Source: JAPLNB01 sp964451955
GTDB lineage: Bacteria > Planctomycetota > Phycisphaerae > Tepidisphaerales > Tepidisphaeraceae
NCBI GenBank assembly: GCA_964451955.1
Contig: CAYVKG010000011.1
Span: forward strand, 1-64,000
Direction of reading: 5' to 3'
DNA: 64,000 nucleotides
Shown piece by piece: positions 45,335 to 53,906 of this stretch (the first letter of the stretch is position 1; the number at the start of each line of letters is the position of its first letter). Both the position numbers and the translations under genes were made by a program. Below the pieces are notes generated by a model. It did not search any database, was not told the origin of the DNA, and saw only the letters and a program-made list of their open reading frames with translations.

Positions 45335-46153
45335 TCACGATCGGCTCAGATCCGATGCTCGATACGACGGCGATTGTTGCCACTCCAGCAACGCCTTCGC
45401 CACCCGAGTCGGCAAAAATAGCCTCACCAGCCCCGTCCAAATCCCAAACACCACCCAAGAACCCAACAGCACAAAACAGCCCGCGATCCCCATCAGCCGG
45501 TAAAAATCGGCCGTAAAACCACTCGCCGCCGTGTCACGCTCAAACTGCCGGAACCACACCCCCGTACTCAACGCCAGCACCACCAGCGCCGCCAGGATCA
45601 GCCCCACCAGATAGCCCCGCCGCCACCTCAGCAGCACCATACGCACCACCATCCCCGTCGGCAACGCCAACAACGCGAACGCCAACATGCTCTCCCAGTC
45701 CAGCGGACGGGGTTGTTGTGTATAACGCCTGTACACTTGCGGTGGCTGGCCCACAACGTTCATCGTCCTCACCACCTGCCCCGTCTGCGCGTAGCTGTAG
45801 CTCCATTCGTATCCCATCGCCCCCCATGCGAACAACAGCCAGAAGACCACATTCAGCTTCATCAACACCCACAACCCCACTACCCACGCCCGAAGACGAC
45901 CCAGAATGCTCTGCACCGCCGGCCGCAGAGTGTTGATCGGCTGCGTGTGCCCGCACTCGGGACATCGAAAATGCAGAACGTCACAATGCTCACAACGGAT
46001 CGGCGGAAGACCGTGCAACGCATATCCACAACGCTCACAAAAAATCGGCAACTCCTCCCCAAGCCGGACAGCGCTCCTTCCCGATCCGACCCCGCTCGTC
46101 CCACCCGACGACTCCCTCGACCCGAGATCTTCTGGCGATCCATTCATCATCAT
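45335..46153 (-). CDS. Zinc-ribbon membrane protein, uncharacterised
   Basis: The product is about 272 residues from ATG 46153 (the longer frame uses TTG). Two zinc knuckles lie at the N-terminus: FCERCGYALHGLPPIRCEHC and FRCPECGH. About four membrane spans follow (VVGLWVLMKLNVVFWLLFAWG, FALLALPTGMVVRMVLL, LVGLILAALVVLALS, AGCFVLLGSWVVFGIW). Proteins of this shape are common in planctomycetes; no function is known. It lies in a same-strand run with RhaI 60 bases upstream and the PTPS gene 64 bases downstream. Confidence 0.75.
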   Translation of the reverse strand: MMMNGSPEDLGSRESSGGTSGVGSGRSAVRLGEELPIFCERCGYALHGLPPIRCEHCDVLHFRCPECGHTQPINTLRPAVQSILGRLRAWVVGLWVLMKLNVVFWLLFAWGAMGYEWSYSYAQTGQVVRTMNVVGQPPQVYRRYTQQPRPLDWESMLAFALLALPTGMVVRMVLLRWRRGYLVGLILAALVVLALSTGVWFRQFERDTAASGFTADFYRLMGIAGCFVLLGSWVVFGIWTGLVRLFLPTRVAKALLEWQQSPSYRASDLSRS

Positions 46154-46213
46154 CCCCAAAAACCCCTCGGTGCCTTCCGTTAGTCGTCCCCAAGGCCCAT
46201 TGGTTTCCCCATT

Positions 46214-47407
46214 TCAGGCGTACGAATTCCCCGATCCCCCTCCTCGAATGACCCGCGATTCCTCCCGCTCCTTCGCCACCGCCGCCTCGTAACCGCTCGC
46301 CCGATACGCCGCCATCGGATCCGCCTCCAGCCCCCGCTTCTGGCGCCACTCCCCAAGCCACCCCCTTACATCCGTCGCAAACGCGTCCCGCAAACACGAC
46401 TCCGCATCCACAATGTTCCGACGAGCCTGTGCGTCCAGCAGCTTCCTCCGGTCCACAAGACAGGCCTTCGCGTATAGCTCCTGGGCCGTCATCACCGTCT
46501 GAATCATCGCCTCAATCTTCGGCTTCAGATTGTGCGACTGATCCACCATGTACGCGATCCTCGAAACGTCCCGATGATGAATCTCCGCCGCATTCCGAAT
46601 CTCATGAAAAATCCGAAAAACTCCATACGGATCAATGCTCCCCATCGTCAGATCGTCGTCCGCATACTTCCGATCGTTGAAATGAAACCCGCCCAGCATC
46701 TCCTCGTCCAAAAGCCATGCCACAATCTGCTCAATGTTCTGAGCCTGGTAATGATGCCCCGTGTCCACCAGCACCTTGGCGTTTGGACCCGCCGCCTGCG
46801 CCAATAGGTACGCCATCCCCCAGTCCGCAATGTCCGTATGATAAAACGCCGGCTCAAACGGCTTGTACTCCACCAGCATCGTCATCCCCTTCGGCATCGC
46901 ATCGTGCCACTGCCTCAACGCGCCGTGCAACCGCTGCTTCCGCGACACAATGTCGTCCGTCCCCGGATAGTTCGTGCCGTCCGCCATCCAGATGCTCAAT
47001 AGATTCGAGCCGACCGCCTTCCCGATGTTGATGCTGTCTATCACGTGCCGGTTCGCGTGCTGCCTCGCCCGCTCGTCCGAACTGCACGCCGACCCGAACC
47101 TGTAAATCTGATCCTGGAATAGATTCGGATTAATCGCACCGATCCTCACCCCGTTCTTCTCCGCCAACTTCGCCGTCGCTGTCGCGTCAACGCCAACACT
47201 GAAGTCCCATAGCACGTGCACCGCCACCGTCGGGCAACACCCCGTGTACCGATGCACCACCCCCGCGTCCGCCAGCTTCTCTTCGATCGTGCTGGCGGCG
47301 GCCGCCTGATGAAACTTGCCGAAGCGCGTCCCCGTGTCCGCATAGCCCCAACTCGGGGTCTCAATCCTGAATCCGTCCAGAAGCTCGAACAGTTGCTCTT
47401 TCTCCAT
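46214..47407 (-). CDS. rhaI: L-rhamnose isomerase, RhaI type
   Basis: The product is 397 residues from ATG 47407 (MEKEQLFELLDGFRIETPSW), preceded by AAAGGA; the longer frame adds unrelated residues. TIM-barrel landmarks are VVHRYTGCCPTVAVHVLWDF, LLSIWMADGTNYPG, MLVEYKPFEPAFYHTD, VLVDTGHHYQ and GGFHFNDRKYADDDLTMG, with Glu, Asp and His as metal ligands. The enzyme converts L-rhamnose to L-rhamnulose; some members also act on other deoxy-sugars. It is the first gene of the minus-strand run to the fucosidase. Confidence 0.85.
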   Translation of the reverse strand: MEKEQLFELLDGFRIETPSWGYADTGTRFGKFHQAAAASTIEEKLADAGVVHRYTGCCPTVAVHVLWDFSVGVDATATAKLAEKNGVRIGAINPNLFQDQIYRFGSACSSDERARQHANRHVIDSINIGKAVGSNLLSIWMADGTNYPGTDDIVSRKQRLHGALRQWHDAMPKGMTMLVEYKPFEPAFYHTDIADWGMAYLLAQAAGPNAKVLVDTGHHYQAQNIEQIVAWLLDEEMLGGFHFNDRKYADDDLTMGSIDPYGVFRIFHEIRNAAEIHHRDVSRIAYMVDQSHNLKPKIEAMIQTVMTAQELYAKACLVDRRKLLDAQARRNIVDAESCLRDAFATDVRGWLGEWRQKRGLEADPMAAYRASGYEAAVAKEREESRVIRGGGSGNSYA

Positions 47408-47742
47408 GACGCCGCGTCCTTTGTCTCGTGACCCACCCCCTGCAACCCGCCGACGGTCCCAGCTTCTCATTATGCTAACCGGCCCGATGCCACCCGCAAA
47501 ATGCCCCCGCCACATCCTCCCCAACCCAACCGTCCATGGCAAGAAACAGACTCATCTGCCTTTTCAGTACTGCCACGCCACATTCGTCTCACCCGCGAAA
47601 ACGCTGACTGAAAACCGCCGTTTTATCGGGCGTTCTCGCTGCGCCACCCTCACTCCCTTCGTGCAAATTCATGGTATCCATTTGCTTAAGACGCTCCCCT
47701 CTGGCGACCGATGACAGGACTGTCGTAAATGGGAGAACTAGA
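47408..47742. other. Divergent intergenic region between rhaI and the HTH gene
   Basis: This 335-base gap has no supported gene and must carry promoters for both directions. On the minus strand CATAAT, near 47472, could be a -10 of rhaI, but its best -35 (TTGCGG) is 19 bases away. GGGAG precedes ATG 47743. Confidence 0.35.
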
Positions 47743-48141
47743 ATGTCCTGCTGGGTTGTGCCCTCTGTCGCCGCTGAATTCATGGGGATCTCGATCGCCT
47801 CCGTGCTCGAACAAGCTCGCAACGGTCTCATTCCCTCCAAAACCGAACTCGGCTTCACTCTGTTAGACGTCGCACCAAACAGCCCCACCTTGAAAACAGG
47901 CTTCCGAGCACCGGCTGCACCGCCACCAACCTATCGCACCAGTCCCTCCGACCATTTGACACCCGCCGAACTCCACGCACTCCAATCCGACAACTTCCGC
48001 GATCCAGAACTCGATCCCGAAGAACTCGCCGCACTCGCTGACGCCCACTCCGATGCCGACCAACGCTTTGACTGGCGCCACGCTCGCCAACTCGCCAGCC
48101 GGCAACGCCGCGCTCCGCGCGCCGCCTACGCCGCCGCCTGA
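47743..48141 (+). CDS. Small HTH/excisionase-like DNA-binding protein
   Basis: The product is 132 residues; ATG 47743 follows GGGAG. The first 45 residues (VVPSVAAEFMGISIASVLEQ, then NGLIPSKTELGF) read as a MerR/excisionase-type helix-turn-helix with a wing. The remainder is Pro/Ala-rich and acidic with an Arg-rich end. No integrase is nearby, so it is more likely a chromosomal regulator than a phage excisionase. It reads away from rhaI. Confidence 0.55.
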   Translation: MSCWVVPSVAAEFMGISIASVLEQARNGLIPSKTELGFTLLDVAPNSPTLKTGFRAPAAPPPTYRTSPSDHLTPAELHALQSDNFRDPELDPEELAALADAHSDADQRFDWRHARQLASRQRRAPRAAYAAA

Positions 48142-48360
48142 TCAATACCTCTCCATTCCCTGCCTCCCTCCCACAAGCCACGCCCCCTCCGCCAACCACA
48201 CGCCGACACCCCCTCGCCTCTTTCTTCCATACGCCAACACCCCGGCCGACACCCACCACTCCTCCCCACCCCTCCGTGAGTATTTCTTCCCGAATCCGCC
48301 CCAATTCCCCCCCCGCAATGTTGTCTGTCCCCGAAATGCGTGCGATAATACAGCTCGGAC

Positions 48361-49296
48361 ATGGCACTGCGGGAGAACGATATTTCCTGGCAGGTGCTCC
48401 GCCGCATCGTCCAGGATTGGGCTGGACAGGCGGCGGACTTGGCTGAGGTCAAATCCTTGGTGGGGGGGTGCGTCAACACAACTTTGGCCATCACAACACT
48501 GCAGGGAGACCGCGCCGTACTCAAAATCGCGCCTCACCGCGTCTATCCCGCCCTCATGCGCGAGGCAATCCAGCTCAAACTCCTCCGCGATGTCGGGATG
48601 CCCACACCCCAGGTCTATTCCTGGAAAATCGCCAGCCTCGACGATCCCCACAGCTACCTCCTCATGGAATACGTCGACGGCATCAACCTCGGTCAGGCTC
48701 GCAAACAGTGCACCTCCGACGAGTTCGACGGCCTCCAACGCCATCTCGCCCAATTGATCGTCCAACTCCATGCCAACACCGGACAACGATACCTCCGCGC
48801 AGGCGGACAAAACGACCAGCAATTCGACAACTGGCCTCAGTTCTACCGCCATGTCTACGACCCCATCTGGGATGATGTCGCCAAAACCCCAACCTTCCCC
48901 TCAAAACTCAAAAAACAAATCGGCCGCATCCACGACAAGTTGGATCAGCTCCTCGCTCATGATGACCGCCCTCGCCTCGTGCATTGGGACATCTGGGCCA
49001 CCAACATCCTCGTCGGGGTCAATGGCGATGGACATTGGCGCGTCAAAGCACTCCTCGACCCCAACTGTAAGTACGCCCACGCCGAAGCCGAAATCGCCTA
49101 CATGGAACTCTTCAACACCGTCACGCCTGCCTTCCTCAAAGAGTACCAGCGGGTCCACAAGCTCAGCAGCGCCTACCAGAACCTTCGCAAACTCGTCTAT
49201 CAGATGTATCCCCTCATCAATCATGTCCACCTCTTTGGCAACGGCTACCTGAAACCCCTCGAGGCCGCGGTCCACAAACTGGCCGCCGTGCTCTGA
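48361..49296 (+). CDS. APH/fructosamine-kinase-fold phosphotransferase
   Basis: The product is 311 residues. The ATP pocket starts at LVGGCVNTTLAI and has Lys in RAVLKIAPH, with YLLMEYVDGINLG at the hinge. The catalytic loop is LVHWDIWATNILVG (HxDxxxxN), followed by the metal-binding Asp in ALLDPNCKYAHAEAE. The fold phosphorylates small hydroxyl compounds such as aminoglycosides, choline or fructosamines; the GH30-like and GH29 neighbours hint at a sugar. The substrate is unproven. Confidence 0.8.
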   Translation: MALRENDISWQVLRRIVQDWAGQAADLAEVKSLVGGCVNTTLAITTLQGDRAVLKIAPHRVYPALMREAIQLKLLRDVGMPTPQVYSWKIASLDDPHSYLLMEYVDGINLGQARKQCTSDEFDGLQRHLAQLIVQLHANTGQRYLRAGGQNDQQFDNWPQFYRHVYDPIWDDVAKTPTFPSKLKKQIGRIHDKLDQLLAHDDRPRLVHWDIWATNILVGVNGDGHWRVKALLDPNCKYAHAEAEIAYMELFNTVTPAFLKEYQRVHKLSSAYQNLRKLVYQMYPLINHVHLFGNGYLKPLEAAVHKLAAVL

Positions 49297-49389
49297 AACC
49301 ACCCCCTCCCCCATTACCGAATGCGCAAATCAACATCCGCGCATCCCGAAAGTAGCCATCACTAGCCACCGGGGGCCAGGAGTCCTGCC

Positions 49390-51318
49390 ATGAGAACCAC
49401 ACCCATCGTCTTGGGCGCCCTCTTGACCCTCAATCTCTCTGCCGCCGCCCAAAATCGCCTCGATCATGCCGGCAGGCTCGAACGCCTCGCCGCAGGCGTC
49501 GGCTGGGTCAGTGTCACCAGCGACCTGCGCGTCCCCACCAAGGGATGGACTCGATCCGCCCTCCTGTCCGCCGCACAAAACGCCCACGCCACCACCCAAG
49601 GACCCGACAAGACATGGACCGCCTCCCTCGGCCAACGCGATGGCGCAACCGTGGCCGTCCGGCAGACCGTCACCGAACAGGCCGGAAAACTCGTCTTCCA
49701 CCTCAACGCCCTCGGAGAACGCGACGGCGACATCGAAGGCGTCTTCTTCGAAATCCGCCTCCACGCCCCCGACTTCGCAGGCGGCTCAGTCACCGCGGCC
49801 GACAAAGTCACCCCCCTGCCCCTCGCTCTGCCACCCGATCGAACCTTGATCAACGGCGCCCCAGGACTCCTCCGCATTCAGGATGCCAACCGTAACGTCA
49901 CCCTCTGCGTCCAGACTACCCCCGAGTCCTGGCTTACCCTCACCGACAATCGACGCTGGGATGATTGGTTCGTCCTCACCGTCACCCTCCACCGCGGAAA
50001 TCTCCCCAAGGGCCAAAACGCCAGCGCCGTCATCACCGTCTGGGCCGAGGGAAATCCCGACGTCACCGACGCCAACGTCGTGCTCGATCCCACCCGAGTA
50101 CGCTATCGCTCGATCGGAAACGGCGGTAATTACTGCTTCGGCATCGATTCACCCGTCGCAAAATTCACCCTCCAAAATCTCAAATCCGCCTCCGCCCGCA
50201 CCGAAATGAGCCTCAGAGCCTGGGCCCCCCAAAAAACCGACGCCGACGGCTATGCTGCCTTCGCCAAAAACGATACGCCCGGTTCAAGACTCCGACAGGA
50301 GTTCGAACTCATGGCCCGCTTCACCCGCAACAAAATCCCCTACACCACCAGCATCTGGCGAATGCCCACCTGGATGACCGAGCCCGCCTCAGATCGCGAT
50401 CAGACAAAACGCCGTATCCCCGATCACAACTGGGCCGACGTCCTCCACGCCGTCGGCGCCTACCTCCTCTACGCCAAAGAAAAATACGCCGCCGAGCCCG
50501 ACTACTTCTCGTTCAATGAGCCCGACATCGGAATCGACATCCTCTTCACCCCCGATCAGCATCGCGATTCCATCAAACGCTTCGGCCAATATTTCCAGAA
50601 ACTCGGCCTACGCACCAAATTGATCCTCGGCGATACCGCCAACGCCCGCGGAACCGACAAATACTGCCTCCCAACCGCCAATGACCCCGAGGCCATGAAA
50701 CACGTCGGTGCCGTCGCCTTCCATTCCTGGAACGGCGCCAGCCCCGAGCAATACGCGGCCTGGGCCGACCTGGCCGAGCGCCTCAATAAGCCCTTGCTCG
50801 TCAATGAAGCCGGTGTCGACCCCTTCGCCTGGCGCGGAGCAGCCTATCGCTACTTCAACTACTTCGTACGCGAAATGGTCCACTACCAGGAACTCCTCCT
50901 CCACGCCCGCCCCCAAAGCATCATCTACTGGGAATTCACGGGCGACTATTCCCTTCTCGCCTCCGAATATTCAGTCACCAACTCCCAAACAGAGCGATTC
51001 TGCCTCCAAAAACACTGGTGCGAACTCATTCCCCCCGGCAGCCAAGCCATCCCCATAACCTCCGACAACCCCGCCATTTTGGCAACCGCGTTCCGCGCTC
51101 CCCAAGGCTATTCAATCCACCTGGCAAACCCAAAATGGGCCCGGTCCGTTGTCATCCGTGGCTTGCCCAATGATCTCAACGAAGTCCAACTCATCAGGAC
51201 CGCCAGAGGCCAACTCTTCCAAAACCTCGGCATTCTCAAAATCACCAACCAGACCCTTACCATTCAACTCCCGCCCGAATCCCTCACCACCTTGACAACA
51301 ATAAAGGCCGCCCCTTAA
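49390..51318 (+). CDS. Secreted clan GH-A-like glycoside hydrolase (GH30/39-like)
   Basis: The product is 642 residues; AGGAG lies 8 bases before ATG 49390. The signal peptide is MRTTPIVLGALLTLNLSAAA. A beta-sandwich N-terminus precedes a TIM-like part. The acid/base Glu is likely in YFSFNEPDIGIDI and the nucleophile Glu in LLVNEAGVDPFAW, the NEP...E pattern of clan GH-A. WEFTGDYSLLASEY follows. I cannot assign a family number or substrate. The last codons run into a terminator hairpin (51304-51330) whose loop contains the stop codon. Confidence 0.75.
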   Translation: MRTTPIVLGALLTLNLSAAAQNRLDHAGRLERLAAGVGWVSVTSDLRVPTKGWTRSALLSAAQNAHATTQGPDKTWTASLGQRDGATVAVRQTVTEQAGKLVFHLNALGERDGDIEGVFFEIRLHAPDFAGGSVTAADKVTPLPLALPPDRTLINGAPGLLRIQDANRNVTLCVQTTPESWLTLTDNRRWDDWFVLTVTLHRGNLPKGQNASAVITVWAEGNPDVTDANVVLDPTRVRYRSIGNGGNYCFGIDSPVAKFTLQNLKSASARTEMSLRAWAPQKTDADGYAAFAKNDTPGSRLRQEFELMARFTRNKIPYTTSIWRMPTWMTEPASDRDQTKRRIPDHNWADVLHAVGAYLLYAKEKYAAEPDYFSFNEPDIGIDILFTPDQHRDSIKRFGQYFQKLGLRTKLILGDTANARGTDKYCLPTANDPEAMKHVGAVAFHSWNGASPEQYAAWADLAERLNKPLLVNEAGVDPFAWRGAAYRYFNYFVREMVHYQELLLHARPQSIIYWEFTGDYSLLASEYSVTNSQTERFCLQKHWCELIPPGSQAIPITSDNPAILATAFRAPQGYSIHLANPKWARSVVIRGLPNDLNEVQLIRTARGQLFQNLGILKITNQTLTIQLPPESLTTLTTIKAAP

Positions 51319-51330
51319 ACGGGCGGCCTT
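51304..51330. terminator. Terminator whose loop contains the upstream gene's stop codon
   Basis: AAGGCCGCCC (51304-51313) pairs perfectly with GGGCGGCCTT (51321-51330) around a 7-base loop holding TAA 51316-51318. The + strand lacks a T-tract; the minus strand continues TTTATTGTT, so it best fits the prepilin-like gene ending at 51362. Confidence 0.75.
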
Positions 51331-51361
51331 CCCGCGAGCGGCTCTGTGTACGTGCCTCACA

Positions 51362-52081
51362 TTAGTCGATGCCGTCTTTCGGTGCCGGCTGCGTCTGAGG
51401 CGTCGGATCCCATGGATCCATGCCACGCACCGCCTCCTGCGGCAGCGTCGTGGCCACGTGACCGTCCATGTATAAATAGTTCGACCCAAGGTACAGCCCG
51501 TGCCGGTACATCTCCACTATCTCGTCAAACTGCGAGACCCCAGCCTCGCGGCTGATGTCCATGTGGTAATCCGCATCCTTCGTACGCTTCTCCCCCATCA
51601 CCACGATCGACGTCGCGTTCATCCCCTTCGTCCTGCCATCCCTGATCTCATCATCTATCAAACGCGCATTGACCACATACGAGTGCTTGTTCAGCCAGGG
51701 ATCACAGTTGTATGCCTGCGCCAACGCGAAATCCCCCTCACCAAGGTCCAGGTCCGCGGGACACATCATGATCTTCGGATTCGGCACCGCCGGCTTGAAC
51801 ACGAACATCGGCCACCGAGAGTAAGGCTCCACTCCGCCCCCTAGATGCCTCGGCTTGTTCCGTGGAGGACGTGGTTCCCCGCACGGAATCATCACTCCCC
51901 GATTGTCATTGGCGTACATCCGCAAATAGATGCCGATCTGCCTTAGATTCGACATGCACGTCACCGATTGCGCCTGGGCCTGGGCCCGCTTCAACGCCGG
52001 CAGCAGCATCGCGATCAGCAACGCGATGATCCCGATTACCACCAGCAACTCCACAAGCGTGAAGGCTTTGCGTTTGAACAT
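51362..52081 (-). CDS. Prepilin-type N-terminal cleavage/methylation protein (type II pseudopilin-like)
   Basis: The product is 239 residues; GGAGGA lies 6 bases before ATG 52081. The prepilin signature KAFTLVELLVVIGIIALLIA starts near residue 5 and continues into the hydrophobic helix, with the G/A cleavage region before Phe. The C-terminal part has SYVVNARLIDDEI and a family DGHVATT-type H-x9-DG end. Planctomycetes have many such genes, with unknown roles in type II secretion or surface display. The stop is just before the shared terminator. Confidence 0.85.
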   Translation of the reverse strand: MFKRKAFTLVELLVVIGIIALLIAMLLPALKRAQAQAQSVTCMSNLRQIGIYLRMYANDNRGVMIPCGEPRPPRNKPRHLGGGVEPYSRWPMFVFKPAVPNPKIMMCPADLDLGEGDFALAQAYNCDPWLNKHSYVVNARLIDDEIRDGRTKGMNATSIVVMGEKRTKDADYHMDISREAGVSQFDEIVEMYRHGLYLGSNYLYMDGHVATTLPQEAVRGMDPWDPTPQTQPAPKDGID

Positions 52082-52368
52082 AGCAATCCTCCGTGTCTGC
52101 CGAACTGGCATTCCTACACCATTACAACGCTTGGACGCGAAAACCATTGTTTCGTTTCAGGCTTTCCTTGCCTGACACTTCACTACAACTATAGGCACGT
52201 CTATCTACCACCCTCTATCGGTTGCGTTGCGATTCAAACCCCGCCGTGAATTCCGAATATACCGCAAATATCAATATGTTCATGACTTGCATTCCTTGCC
52301 CCAGTGTGACAACGCCCAAGCCGCCCGCTACACTGTCCCCGTCAACCGTCGCGACTTCGGAGATCACT

Positions 52369-53889
52369 ATGACTGTTCCTTTGTTCACTTTCCTCGCCGA
52401 GGCCCAGCCAACTCACGCCATCAGCCTTGCCTGGTCCCTCCCCTTTGTTCTCCTCCTGGCCAGCATCGCCTTCGTCCCGCTTGTGAACAGACATTGGTGG
52501 GAAAAGTGGTATCCCGCAGTCGCCCTCGGCCTCGGTGCCATCTCCGCAGCCTACTACTTCCTCCTCGCGCCCGCCTCCGACAAGTGGGTCCAGGAAATGC
52601 AGTCTTACGTCAGCTTCACCATCCTCTTGGCTTCCCTCTACATCGTCAGCGGCGGCATCATGATCAACGTCAACCGCCTCGCCACTCCCACCGCTAACTG
52701 CGTCCTCCTCCTCATCGGAGCCGTCGCCGCCAATATCTTTGGCACCACCGGTGCATCCATGCTCCTCATCCGGCCCTACATCCGTATGAACCGCGACCAC
52801 CTCAAACCCTTCCACATCGTCTTCTTCATCTTCCTCGTATCCAACGTCGGCGGATTGCTTACCCCCATCGGCGATCCCCCACTCTTCCTCGGTTACCTCA
52901 CCGGCGTCCCCTTCTGGTGGGTCCTCCAACACTGCCAGCTCATCTGGATCGTCGCCGTCGGCCTGTTGCTCTCCGTCTTCTTCGTCATCGACAAAATTGA
53001 CCACGGACGCACCCCGCGAAAGAAACCCGACGATCCCGGACCCGCCGTCTTCGTCCATGGAATCCACAACCTCCTCTTCATCGGGCTCATCGTCTGGGCC
53101 GTCTTTCAACCCGGCGTCTTCACCGTCACCGAACAAATACGCCAACATGGCCTCACCCCAAAACTCCTCGGCTTGCTCCTCCTCAGCCGCGAAATCATGA
53201 TGGCTCTCGCCGCCCTCGCCTCCCTCCTCCTCACCGCCAAAATCATCTACCACAAGAACGAATTCACCTACGGCCCCATTCGCGAGGTCGCTATCCTCTT
53301 CCTCGGTATCTTCTCCACCATGGCCCCCGCCCTCCAATGGCTTCATTCCAACGCCCACCTCCTCCCCCTCAAAACCCCGGGACAGTACTACTTCACCACC
53401 GGCGCCCTCTCCGCCGTTCTCGACAACGCCCCAACCTATATGACGCTCCTCGAAGCCGAATTGGCCGGCCTCGACCAGACCCAGGTCGACCACGCCATGC
53501 AGATTCTCAAAGACTCGACCAGTCAGCCACAACTGGGACAAGACAACCCCAACCTGCCTCCCACCCTGCGACAAGCCCTCCGCGCCATGGTCGTCTACCA
53601 CCCCGACCACATTCTCGATCACTCCGCGACACGCCAGGAAGTCGAGGTCAGCTTCCTCCTCCTCGACCGAAAACTCAGCCTCTTCCTCATCGCCATTTCC
53701 GCCGGTGCCGTCCTCTTCGGCGCCTGCACCTACATCGGCAACGGACCCAATTTCATGGTCAAGGCTATCGCCGAGTCCGCAAATGTCAAAATGCCCACTT
53801 TCCTCGGCTACATCCTCTGTTACACCCTGCCCATCCTTATCCCCGTATACGTTCTCGTCTGGCTCATCTTCCTCTCACCCTGGCGCTAG
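52369..53889 (+). CDS. nhaD: NhaD-type Na+/H+ antiporter
   Basis: The product is 506 residues from ATG 52369 (GGAG at about 8 bases); the longer frame adds unrelated sequence. It has 11-13 hydrophobic spans. Family motifs are FGTTGASMLLIRPYIRMNRD and SNVGGLLTPIGDPPLFLGYL, with two half-repeats of the ArsB/NhaD fold. It should exchange cytoplasmic Na+ for protons at the inner membrane. It converges on the Kef-like antiporter with a 17-base gap. Confidence 0.85.
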   Translation: MTVPLFTFLAEAQPTHAISLAWSLPFVLLLASIAFVPLVNRHWWEKWYPAVALGLGAISAAYYFLLAPASDKWVQEMQSYVSFTILLASLYIVSGGIMINVNRLATPTANCVLLLIGAVAANIFGTTGASMLLIRPYIRMNRDHLKPFHIVFFIFLVSNVGGLLTPIGDPPLFLGYLTGVPFWWVLQHCQLIWIVAVGLLLSVFFVIDKIDHGRTPRKKPDDPGPAVFVHGIHNLLFIGLIVWAVFQPGVFTVTEQIRQHGLTPKLLGLLLLSREIMMALAALASLLLTAKIIYHKNEFTYGPIREVAILFLGIFSTMAPALQWLHSNAHLLPLKTPGQYYFTTGALSAVLDNAPTYMTLLEAELAGLDQTQVDHAMQILKDSTSQPQLGQDNPNLPPTLRQALRAMVVYHPDHILDHSATRQEVEVSFLLLDRKLSLFLIAISAGAVLFGACTYIGNGPNFMVKAIAESANVKMPTFLGYILCYTLPILIPVYVLVWLIFLSPWR

Positions 53890-53906
53890 CCGACCACCAA
53901 CCCCCC

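Noticed and set aside
47743..48141. Excisionase of a prophage
   Set aside because: Only the HTH resembles excisionases; no phage or integrase gene is nearby.
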